Shown piece by piece: positions 12,901 to 23,105 of a stretch of DNA of 64,000 bases. The DNA is taken from assembly GCA_003117195.1 (NCBI GenBank), contig BDSI01000178.1, forward strand, positions 124,001 to 188,000, in the 5' to 3' direction. This stretch comes from Eudorina sp. 2006-703-Eu-15. Taxonomy: Eukaryota; Chlorophyta; Chlorophyceae; Chlamydomonadales; Volvocaceae. Below the pieces are notes generated by a model that saw only the letters and a list, made by a program, of their open reading frames with translations, searched no databases and was not told the DNA's origin. Position numbers and translations under genes: made by a program. Numbering within the stretch: position 1 is the stretch's first letter; every line of letters begins with the position of its first letter.

Positions 12901-15017
12901 AGCCCGGGTGCGCACCTGCTCCACCGCCCTCGCCCGCACGGCCGCCAGCTCGTCCGTCAGGTTGCGCTGCGCCTCCGCGGCCGCCTTGGCGGCTGCCACC
13001 ACAGCCACGAAGATCTGCGACCGACCGCCGCGCACACACAGGGGTGGGTACATCCGTACAGTCAACCAACCATTCAAGCCCTTTCCGCGGCATCCGCTGC
13101 AGTATGCGCACAACCTTTCACGCATGGAGCGAGGTATTTGTAGAACGATGGCGGCTCGTGCGCAGTGGCGCCAGGGGACCGACCCAGGGCACCCAGTTCC
13201 CATCCCCGGGTCGTGCGACTTACAGCGCCGCACACACCCACGGACCACAAGGACCGGGTAATCGGTGCTGAGCCCCGCCCAGGTCCCAGTGGCACCACGG
13301 TCCGGGCCCTCGGTCCCGCGCGCGGCAACGACCCGTGAAACCCCATGTACGTCCCCACGCCCTCCTCCCCCACGTATCCACGCCCATCCGTACACATCCG
13401 TACACGCCGAGTGCGTCCGTCGGCCGCCATGAACGCATCCTGCACCCCAAACACTTCCCCGGCCGCCGTCCTCACCTCCGAGTGCCGGTCCGCCAGCTTC
13501 TCGATGATCCGGCCCCGCTCCACACATGACACGCTGACCTGCAGCCCGGAGAGAGGGAGGGGGTTGGGGGGTTGGGATTATGGGAAATTGGGGGTTTGGG
13601 GGGGTTGAGAGAACAGAGATGTTGGGGGGGCATCTGCAATGAGCAACGCAATGAGAACCGGAGGACCTGGCCGTCCGGGGGGCCCCTAGGCAAACACCCG
13701 ACACCTGCGTGATGTGAGCGGCAAGTACGCGAGGCTGCGAGCGGCGCGGTGCCGCATTGGGGTGACGCGGAGGTATCCAGCCGACTGTGTTTCTCGTTGA
13801 CCGCGTTTCAGTTTGAGTGGCTGTGTTTCCGTTTGGATGGCCATGTTTCGGTAACTCGCATGCACTTGCATCCGTTGGGGGATGAACACCCCACGGGCCC
13901 ATTACCCAACCCGCAAATCCAAGCTCTGGCAGCCATCCCAACTCGTCTTTGTGAACCTATTCGCTGCACCCATGCCCACCTGCCGCGCCACCTCCCGCTG
14001 CACCATCTCCAGCATCTCAAAATCCTGACGCACGTCGCCGCCGCTCCAGAACGACAGCTCCACCGCCGCGCCGCTGCCGTACTTTGCTGTGATGGCGCCC
14101 GCTGGCAGCGCCTCATCCAGCGCCGCCTCCAGGATCACCGCCTCGCCCCGCCCCACCGGCTGCGGCCCCCGCGGCATCCGCCACGTCCGTCCCAGCTTGG
14201 TCTCTGCCGCCAGCGTGTCAAACACCGCCGTACCACCACCGCCGCCGCCGCCGCCTGCAGCGGCGCCGTGGGCGTCCCCCGCTGACTTGGCGCGCGCCGG
14301 CGAGGCGCTGGTGGAGGCTGGCCCCGACCCCCCGCCGCCGCCGATGGCCCCCATTCCATGGCCGGTACTGGAGCGCAGCGGCGCCAAAAGGAGCGGATCG
14401 ATGGACGCGCCCGCGCTGCTGCCGCCACCCAGCCGAGCCGCGGCCCGACTGGCCGCCAGCGCGTCCGCCCTCACGCGGAGCTGCTCCTGGGAGGGCAGCT
14501 TGTGGGCCTTGCGACCCATCGTGGTGGTGGTGGTTTCGGAGCCCTTCAGGTACCCCAGGACCGTCTCCACGCCGGCGATCTCCGCCTTCAGTACCTGGAT
14601 CTGGGACAGCGCCGCCGCCAGGTCCTCAGGATTGGACGCCGCGGCTGCCGCCGCTGAGAGCGCTGCCCCTGCCGCCGGCGCCGCGGGCCACGCCGCCGTT
14701 GGTACCACCGGCGGCGGCCGCTGGGATTGTTCGGGCGCGAACCGCGACGCGGAATGGTGGCCCCCACCCGCGCTGCCGGCGGAGCTGGCTCCCCCCGGAG
14801 GCGTTGTGAAGACCGCTGGCGCCGGCGCGAAACGCGCGTGGTGGGCCACGACCGGGTGCGGCTGTAGGTCGGTGGATGCGCCCCGCCCGCTCCCCGTCGC
14901 AGCCGCCGTGAGGGCGCTCTCCGGAATGCGCTGCTGCTGGCCTGACAGCGGCGAGGGCGCACCCAGGGAGCGCGGCGAGGCACCACCGGACGCCATGGGA
15001 GGGAACGGATCCACCAT
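933..15017 (-). CDS. Ax_dynein_light (p28/AXDND1)-like coiled-coil EF-hand protein
   Basis: Sixteen exons (minus, transcript order): 15017-13980, 13538-13476, 13014-12916, 12112-11960, 11324-11152, 10193-10097, 9321-9145, 8636-8553, 7980-7791, 7346-7024, 5463-5237, 4599-4171, 3450-3237, 2991-2870, 2433-2010, 1541-933. All junctions are GT-AG and keep phase, giving 1,473 residues. Residues ~335-400 (REVARQV then [20 protein letters not shown]) match the core of the axonemal dynein light chain family (p28, AXDND1), which reads RQV-x-x-x-CAERG-x-LL-x-x-(R/L)-x-x-(D/R). Coiled coil follows to ~510, then VEVQTDP, then [18 protein letters not shown] segment [20 protein letters not shown] (exon 7980-7791) recalls other ciliary proteins. 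One canonical EF-hand loop, [12 protein letters not shown], is at 815-826. The last ~600 residues are Ala/Ser/Gly/Pro-rich. A role in the cilium is inferred from family only. The N-terminus is unsettled: the frame stays open above 15017 to an AG at ~15070, so one more 5' exon is possible. Confidence 0.78.
3517..3603 (-). repeat. ~86-bp intronic repeat, copy A
   Basis: Read on the minus strand this starts GCAGGTACCTCGCCAC and continues through CTGGGTGTGCCC to TTTTCAATT. It matches 18417-18500 (plus) almost base for base over its first ~57 bp and more loosely after. It lies in the intron 3451-4170, sense to the host gene and shortly before the acceptor. Confidence 0.75.
5540..5612. repeat. Short G-rich tandem repeat (~17 bp x 4)
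   Basis: Four near-identical units built on AGAGTGCCGTGGGGGG run head to tail. They lie in the same intron (5464-7023) as the large minisatellite, just on its 3' (minus-strand) side. Confidence 0.8.
5716..7012. repeat. 15-bp minisatellite, ~86 units, inside an intron
   Basis: The unit on the plus strand is CCCTCCCCAACTCCT, with a frequent variant in which the CTCC near its end is CTTC. Rare 1-bp deletions shift the phase (for example near 6137, 6280, 6405 and 6711). The flanking exons (7346-7024 and 5463-5237, minus) join in phase across it, so the array is intronic. The sense (minus) strand is GGGGAGGG-rich. Long open frames on both strands here only reflect a repeat length divisible by three. 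Confidence 0.97.
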
Positions 15018-16348
15018 GCCCGCTGCCGTCAGGGCGATGGAGCTCCCCAGGACGATCTTGGGATCTGGTCAATGAGTAGCAGCCGCGGTGGCGTGGAGGG
15101 GATAGGGGGACAACCCGGGGCGGGGGCGGAGCGGAGGGGAAGGGACAGCGCATTGGCTGAGTAAGCGCTGAGTAAGAAGATCCGAAGGGGAGGAAAGGGT
15201 CAGGACAGGAGGAGGGGGCGGCCAGGTGATGGACCGCAGGACCGGAACATGGCATGCAGACAGCACACGTAGGGCTCGGGACGATGCGAATACCACCCCT
15301 GGGGGTCCCAAGCCCTCCCGTGCACCGCGAAGCTGCCTCGCATGCCGGATCCGATTGACCCCGGCTGGCCGATGAGGAGCGCAATAAGCCCTGTCCTGGT
15401 GTGTCAGGACCCTTTGGGGGAAGCAGCAGGACCTGACTCGGTTGCTATCAGCTTTGCGGCAGCGCTCCCTGGCCGTACCAGGGTTTGTAACTATGATGGG
15501 CCGCAGCCATGATGGGCACAGCTTCCCAAGGAACTGGGCGTAGACCACCTGTCGTTACCCTCGTTCAACACGGGCTGCGAGGACCTTGGTCAACAGGCTG
15601 CAGCTGCGGTAGGTTGTTTGGAGCTTGCGGTCCAAGTGCCCTTTGCGGAGAACACTAAGCCCACGTGTTGGGGCCCAGTCGGCTCGATAGCAGCACCGGC
15701 GAAGGCTTCGGCCCCCTCCCCCCCGCCCCGCCTTGCTTCCCATACTCCGCACAACGCACCAAGCATGCCCTCCATTCGCCCGGCATAGCCGCGTAGTCGT
15801 GAGTTGGAAAAGGGTGGGGTCGCGGACGTTGACTCCTGACGTGTGGAACTCGGAGCCGATAAGTCCCGTAAGCCACCGCTGTCCATCGTCAGCGCCATCT
15901 GGTCGCTGTCCTCCCGCTGACTACGGACGCATCGGAAGCCTGGAGAACGCCATAGGGGCGCTTGCCACAAATATTGTTGACATAATATGTCTTATCGAGC
16001 GTCAGTAATATGGTAGTGAGGTATGTTTGTGACAATTTTGCCTGGGGTCGGCAACACGTCCCATCGAGTTACGTCTTCGAAGTGACGATTATGTTGGTTT
16101 TTGCCAATAATATACAATCCACAGCAACTTTTGTTCTTTGTAGGCAAAGTGCCATATGTCCAAGACGCGTCTGCATGTTTTCATGAAATGATGCCGTACA
16201 AATTAAGTTGAGAAAGAACGATACTGCTTCCGCAACAGTCTTTGATTAGCCAACCGTCCCGACAAGCACGCGATTGAAGAATCCTGTGTCTGGAGCGGAG
16301 TTTCGTTAGGCAACGGTTAGATTGAGCCCGGGCTTATTCATTTTTAAC
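15018..16348. promoter_or_regulatory. Divergent intergenic region between the EF-hand gene and CSN5
   Basis: About 1.3 kb separates two divergent start codons and must hold both promoters plus any 5' UTR or extra first exon of the minus-strand gene. No clear TATA box was seen. Base composition becomes markedly AT-richer at 15,970-16,320, next to the CSN5 start. Confidence 0.5.
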
Positions 16349-19300
16349 ATGGGCGAAGCGTCTACTGCCAAGGCCCGGTGGGAGCTAGAGAATAACATCC
16401 AGCCTACCACATCCGAGGACGTGGACGCGCTCTTCAAGTATGACGCTGCCGAGCAGCAGTTGGCACAGAGCTGCAGGCCGTGGGCAAAGGATCCTCACCA
16501 TTACAAACAGTGAGTAGATCTACACAGTAAAGCGCACTGCTAAGCGCCTGATCACGGCCCAATGCCCAGGAGGCCTACGGAACGAGCCACCCTGCAGCTC
16601 CGCTGTCGAAATGAAGGGGGTTAGGAGTATTAGCGCCGGGGGCGGGCGAGGCCTGGCCGAGTCTGGGACGACACGCGCAACTTGCGGGAGGGCACTGACA
16701 TAAAAAAACAGGCCGCACCGGTGTTCCGTTGACCCGAGCCACCCGCCAAGCCCTTCTGCTCCGCCCTGCATTTTCCCGGCTGGGGGGCCCGTGCACATAC
16801 AGCGTTGACCCTCACTTTCTCTCCCCCGCCTGATCCTGATGCCCGGCCATGCCCCGGGCTGTTCCCTGTCCTCCCCAGTGTGCGCATGTCAGCCCTGGCG
16901 CTGCTGAAGATCGCCATGCACGCCAGGTCGGGAGGCAACCTGGAGGTGAGTGAGCAGGTCGACCATCGCGAGGGTGCAGAGAAGGGGGCGTCGGCTGTCA
17001 GGCGTAGCACCCAGGGGCGCGCCGCCATGCACGGCCGCAGTTGGATCCGTTGCGTGTTCCCAAGACCTCTCCGCGACGGGGAAAGCTGTGGGGCTGCAGA
17101 CCGCGGGGAAGGGCGGCAGTGCAACCCGTAATCAGCGCGGCCCGCACGGAACTGGCGGGGGATGACTGTTGCAGGGAGGTACACCTACCTGGGCGTAGCC
17201 ACCGACCACCGCCATTACCGCGATTGGTTGCCAGTCGCGTGGTTTCTTGGGTCATTTGCCCCTCACCCGCAGTGATCCATCACCTGCCGTAGGTGGGCCC
17301 CGTAGGTGGCCCCGTATGTCCCTTTGGTGCACCTCGCGGCCCCCCTCTCCCCCCCCCCCGCCCAGCCCAGGACTCGGTCAGCAGCCACACGCGCGCCCCG
17401 TCCCGCCCGCGCCCGCGTCCCCGCGCCCGGTCCGCCCTCGGCCCCCACGGCTCCCTCTACAGGTGATGGGCATCCTGCAGGGCAAGGTCCAGGGCGACAC
17501 GTTCATCGTGATCGACTCGTTCGCCCTGCCCGTGGAGGGCACCGAGACCCGCGTGAACGCCCAGGCGGAGGCGTACGAGTACATGGTGGACTTCCTGGAC
17601 ACCAACAAGGTACCAGTACCGGTGCCGGCGGTGCGGCACCCGATTGCTGGTCGCTTGCATACATGAGGGGCTGTGTTGGTGCCAGGGATGCCGGCAGGGC
17701 AGGGAAGAACGGGTCTCAGGGGCGCGCCGCGGTGTCCACTGCTGAAAAACGCCGCGTTCATCAACCCACCGCGTTCCACATACCCCCGCGTGCGCCCTGC
17801 CCCAGGCCGTCGATCCCTCCCCCCTCCCGGCCGAGCGTCTTCAAGTGACCCCTGTTGGCCCCCGTCACCCTACCATTGTCCTCCCCTTGCCTCCGCCCCG
17901 CCCCGCCCGGCTCTCCCCGCTTTCCCCCCGCCCGCGCTCTCCCCGTCCCCCCTCCGTGCTCAGTCGGTGCACCGGCTGGAGAACGCCGTGGGCTGGTACC
18001 ATTCGCACCCGGGGTACGGCTGCTGGCTGTCGGGCATCGATGTGACAACCCAGGTGCGAGCAGCTGGGGAGGAACGGGGCGAGAGCGGGACGGGGGCCGC
18101 CGGGTTGCAGAGGGGACGTTGCGGTGGATGCCGGACACGGATGGCCAACCAGAGGCTGGTGGTGGACCCCCATTACCGCATATTCCCAGAAGAGTTCAGA
18201 AACCAGTTAGAACCCGTTCAGAAACCATCGTTAGTAAACTGGAACTCTTTCAAAAGATCGCGTAGCGCCCGCGCAGTGGCCGCTGTGACAGCCGTCACCG
18301 CAGCCGGTGGACCACGCTGTGTTCCCTGCTACCACTCCCTGCTTGCGGCTCCCGTGCCCCATTATCGTTATCGCTCCCGTCATTCTCGCATGCATGCGGA
18401 ACACCCAACCCAGTATGCAGGTACCTCGCCACGTAAGTACACTGAGTTTTTCTGGGTGTGCCCGGGTTCGTGATTTCGAGCTCATTTCTTTTTTCAATTG
18501 AACCTAAAACCCAGTGCAGGCCCCACCCCTACCCCCACCGCGAGCAACCCCATCCCTACCGCACCCCCCTCCCTGCCCCCGGCACCCCCAGATGACCAAC
18601 CAGCAGTTCCAGGAGCCCTGGCTGGCTGTGGTGGTGGACCCCATGCGGACCATGGCGGCGGGCAAGGTGGAGATCGGGGCGTTCAGGTGCGAATGGTGGG
18701 GCGCCCAGCGGCGCGTACTATGGCCGCGTGTGGCGGCGTATGGCCGCGTATGGCCGCGTACGGAGGGGGCTGCGCAGACCTCACAAACCTCGGCGGGCCA
18801 CGGAGGAGTGTTGGAGGCCCACTCGCGCGAATGACGTACATGTACGGCACGGGCACCCGCCAAGGTGCTGCTGCGGCCCTGCTCTACTGCCACCAGCGGC
18901 CTGGCCGTGCCAGCAGCCTGCACCGACCACACCACCAAATGTGCTGCTGTGCTGCTGCTATTGCTCTCTATCTCTCCCCCGCCGGTTGCCCGGTTCGTGC
19001 ACCCTGGAACGGCGCCAGCGCTACAAAGCACCCCTTCGTGCGTTGCGTGTCCTCCCATTTTCCTCGGGGCCGTCCGGCAGGATTTGCTTTATGTACCTCA
19101 GATTTCTCCCCTCCCCTCCCTCTCTCTCTCCCCTCTCAGGACGTACCCCAAGGACTACAAGCCCGCGGATGAGGGGCCCAGCGAGTATCAGACCATCCCC
19201 CTGGACAAGATCGAGGACTTCGGGGTGCACGCGCGCAGCTACTACCCGCTGGACATCACCTTCTTCAAGTCCTCAACCGACAGGTGGGCAGCCAGCCCGC

Positions 19301-20894
19301 CACCGACTGAGGGAATGCCGGCGTGGTCACAGCGGAAGGCCTGTGTGGCTCGCGCTTTTCTGCGGGTGGGATGGCGTGTCAGACAAGAAGGGGACGCTGC
19401 CAGGCCGCGCTGCAGGGCGCCGCGCCGCTCGCATGGGATGGAGAGGGGAGCCCGCCACGCATCAATACGAGCACGCACTGCGAGGGGTAGCCATGCGAGG
19501 GAGGTCGACATACGGTATCTCGCGCACGTGTCGGTGGATGCGGTTCACAACGACCTCATTGCACACAGCCGCGCTCCCCCTTAGCTCCCCGACATCTTAG
19601 CCGTTTTCATTTCATTCCCCAAAGTGCGAAAGATGTCACATGGCATCCTCGGGCATGTCTGTGTATCCAGAAGGGCCTGCGCGTACGCGTCTTGCGGGGG
19701 GGGATGACGTGTATCCGGTCCCTGGCCCAACCCGTTCGTTCCAACCCCAGCGCCAGACGCAACAACGTGCTCCGCTTTCCCCACCCGCCGCCTGACCACT
19801 CGACTGCCTTGCCCGTCATCTCAGGCTTGAAGGTAGAGCTGCCTCGCTTGATTCGCTGCTCCTTTCCCCTTGCGCCCTATCCCTTGGCCCCCCCCGCCCC
19901 CGCTCCGCGGCCCGGTCGACTCTATCCCTAGCCACCTGCTGGACCTGCTCTGGAACAAGTACTGGGTGGACACGTTGTCCGCCTCGCCGCTGATCGCCAA
20001 CCGGGACTTCGCGGCGGGGCAAGTGGCGGACGTGGCGGAGAAGCTGGAGCAGGCCGAGTCGGGGCTCACGCACGGGGGCAGGCTCAGCAGGTGCGGGCCG
20101 GGGTGCCGACCTGTTGCGGCGTTGTTTTCTTAGGGCGCATCTGACAGTAAGGGGGCGTCTGACAAGAAGGGGGCGGCGGGAGGCCCGCGGCAAAGGGCAT
20201 CCGGAGGTGAGGCGCGGACGCTGAGTGCCCCCACGAGTGGGGTTGCGGCGGGTGATGCCGGGCGCCGGGCGGGCTGGCAGCAACCGGCAGCCACCGGCGC
20301 ACGGGCGGGGGGACGATCCGCCCCGCAGTAACGGCGAGCTGCGGTGGCGTCAGGGTTCCCGATAGCGTTGCGGTCCGGCGGGGGGATGAGCCTCCGGGTT
20401 GCAGCCTCCGGCAGGGAGCGGCACATCAGTGGCCGTCACCCAGGGGCTTATTCGTACGACCCCAACTCCTGTCGTGCCCAGATGCCCGTAACCGAATTCC
20501 TACAGCTCCTCTTTCGCTGTCGCCGTCGCTGTGGGGTTCGGTGCACCTTAACCCCTCGCCTCCTTGCCCCGCGCCGTCCATCTCCGTCCAACGCGCGTGG
20601 CGTTTCTCGCCGCGCAGGTACGTCCCACCGGCGGCCTCAGAGAAGAAGAAGGGTGGCGGCGCCGGCGGCTCGGGTGCGGCCACGGCCGGTGCGGGTGCCG
20701 GCGGTGACGAGAGCGCGCTGGCTAAGATCTGCCGCGACACGTCCAAGTTGGCTTCGGAGCAGATCAAGGGTCTGTCCACGCAGGTCATCAAGCAGGCGCT
20801 TTTCAACTGCAGGCTGGCGGCACCAGCGACCGGGGCGGCTGCTGCGGCAGCGGGGGAGGGCGCGATCGTGGCGCCAGTGCCAATGGAGACGTGA
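16349..20894 (+). CDS. CSN5: COP9 signalosome subunit 5 (JAMM metalloisopeptidase)
   Basis: Eight exons: 16349-16509, 16879-16945, 17463-17609, 17964-18053, 18592-18686, 19140-19283, 19932-20090, 20618-20894; all GT-AG and in phase, 379 residues. The product is the catalytic subunit of the COP9 signalosome, which removes NEDD8 from cullins. The JAMM zinc site is complete: E76 in GGNLE, then [14 protein letters not shown] giving H138, H140, S148 and D151. These are the same residue numbers as in human CSN5, so the N-terminus has essentially the same length. GPSEYQTIP and LLWNKYWV are family signatures. The only departure is a Gly/Ala-rich insertion in the C-terminal part (start of exon 8) and a short Ala-rich extension, which make it somewhat longer than the usual 330-360 residues. 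No TGTAA signal was found in the following 2 kb. Confidence 0.98.
18417..18500 (+). repeat. ~86-bp intronic repeat, copy B
   Basis: Second copy of the repeat at 3517-3603, here in CSN5 intron 18054-18591, again sense to its host gene and about 90 bp before the acceptor. The core CTGGGTGTGCCC and the leading GCAGGTACCTCGCCAC are identical in both copies. Confidence 0.75.
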
Positions 20895-23014
20895 GGGGGA
20901 GAGAAGGGCGCGGGTGGGTTGGGGTGGGGAGGGAGGCGGGTTTTCAGAGGGACGGAGCCTGACTGCGGTGGACTGCAGCCCGAGGTAATGATCGGCAGCC
21001 TCCATAGTAGCGGCAGGTTGGATTGGGGGGCCACACACAAGAACGGTGGCAATGGCTGGGGACTAGGAGGGGGTTACCTTTTTTTGCAAGAGGTTGGTTG
21101 TTACGGCAGGAGGACAGGCACTGCAGGGTTCAGTAGGAAGGCGCCGTGGTTCGGCTGTCTTGGTTGATTATAGGTGGCGCGGATGTTGCATTTATTCCGT
21201 ATTGGAGTGCGAATGGAGTGTGTGAATGTGTGTTTGGAGCATGGTTCCGGCGCGGGCGGTGAACTTATCGCAGGAACAGGAGGTACCGGAGGCGCGGGCC
21301 AGCCCGTGGCTACGTGCGCGGTGGGAGTTGCCGCAGCATGCACCCAGATCCGCGCACGCGTTGGTTGGCAGCGGAGGGCCCCTGCAACAGCGACTAAGGG
21401 GGTTGCGGCTGCTGCGTGAGGCTGGGGGCATGACGTTGGGTGCACGGCCAACCGGGAGGGTCCGCGGCTTGTTGGGCTGAATGAATGCCGTGTTGAGCTG
21501 GAGACGGGGTACCATGATGGAGCAAAGCATGGGCGCCGGCGGGACGCAACCGGCCTTCCTGTCACGGTGTGCTTTCCTTATTTTCGCTGCATGGGGTTCG
21601 TGGCACGGGCGGCGGATTTGCCTTTCCAACGACGCCCTGGCTGTGTTCCATGAAAGCCTATGTGTGCCGTTTCGGCGCACTCTGTCTCGTGGTACCGTGG
21701 AGAGCTGGAGACGCCAAGCATCCCAGCACCCTAATTGATGTGACACATGCATGAGTCCGGGGACACGAGGAGAGTTGGCGACCAGGTGCTCCGTTCAGAT
21801 CTTCGTCCATAAAGTACCGTACGAAGCCGATCGCCAGGATCGAAAAGGGCCAGAGATGGAGGGCCCCATTCGTCCCCCTTCAGCCAACGTGGACACGGCG
21901 TAGGGCTGCAACGGACTACAGAGGGGACACATCTTGTATGGCAGAGTGTTGGGTGGGAAATTGGGCGCTTTCTCCACAGCCGACGCATTTCACCAGTCGG
22001 CCTTTTCGGTTCCCCACCGGTTCCCGAGTGGCACGGTCTGGGGTAATGGATCGCCGGCGTAGAATCAAAAGGTGCGTCCGATCACCCATGCCGAGGGTTC
22101 CATATCAGGGCATTAGGTACTGGTGACTGTAGATCTGCGTGCCAACTGTGTGCCCGTCGATCCCGTTGTGCAGTTACAGCACCCGCGGTTGAAGCTAAGC
22201 AACACTGCGCGTGCCCGGATCTATGGTACACTAAAGTCCATGTACCGCGTGCTCTAAGACATGCGGGGTCGCTTGCTCTAAGGTTACCTATCGTACCGGT
22301 CTGCTGGCAACAAACATGCCGAAAAGGCGAAAAAGCCCGGGCGGGGCGGCCTTGGTTATCATTTATCGAGTCAACTGCCGTCACAAGAAACGCTTTCTTG
22401 GCGTAATTCCTGCATGAGCCTCCTTGAGGCCCGAGGCGCGACAGCTCTCTTGAGTTTCTCAATACTTGTCTTCAAGTACAGGTACGTAAGAAACTCAATA
22501 TCGTTGAACACTTCTAAGTTATGGCAATGCTCTTCGGGCGACTTCCAGCGTCAAAAGCTTGCACTTCGGTTGGGCGGTACACGACAATAGCGGTCAGATG
22601 ACCAATACAACAATCTTGCGAGATCGTTTAACTTGTTCCAGGATAATCTGATAAGGCTTTGCATTTCATTCTAGTTCATTTGTCACTTTGACCGACTCCA
22701 GCCAAAGCGATTCGACGCTGAACTGTTATGACCACGTACCTCGTCACTGACGAACGGTGCATTATCTTTCCTTGCGAACCCGAAGCTTGGTTCCTGACTT
22801 GAAAGGACCTGTGAGAGGGCCTCAAGTCCGAACTTTTGGCAGAACTTCCATGTAGCGGCCGCTCTCGTCCTCAGGCTAAAGTGCGAAAGACTTCGTTACA
22901 ATTTTACAACTGTCTTGAAGCGCAGGCCCTTGTGGGCCGGCCGTTGCCTGGGGTCCAGGAGGGTTGGAGCTTCGGACGGCATTACCGAAGACAGGTGTGT
23001 CTTTTGCCTAATTG
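20895..23014. other. Intergenic, no gene recognised
   Basis: About 2.1 kb between CSN5 and the MYB gene. Reading frames here have no recognisable domain and do not link by splice sites. From about 22.1 kb the DNA becomes AT-richer. It presumably contains the CSN5 3' UTR and the MYB promoter. The one structural feature seen is the hairpin at 22450-22498. Confidence 0.5.
22450..22498. repeat. Nested inverted repeat (possible hairpin)
   Basis: The outer arms TTGAGTTTCT (22450-22459) and AGAAACTCAA (22489-22498) are perfectly complementary. Between them TACTTG and CAAGTA form a second, inner stem with a 4-base loop. It lies in non-coding DNA ~0.6 kb before the MYB gene; role unknown. Confidence 0.6.
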
Positions 23015-23021
23015 TATAAAA
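23015..23021 (+). promoter_or_regulatory. Candidate TATA box of the MYB gene
   Basis: TATAAAA lies 85-90 bp before the MYB start codon at 23106, in a locally AT-rich patch. The distance suits a transcription start near 23045. This is inferred from sequence and spacing only. Confidence 0.5.
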
Positions 23022-23105
23022 TAATGCGGCAAGGCTCATTGAGTCCCGTAAAGAAGGTGCCCAGGTGAAAGGTATTGGACACATCGGTATTGCAGGGCGC
23101 TCAGC

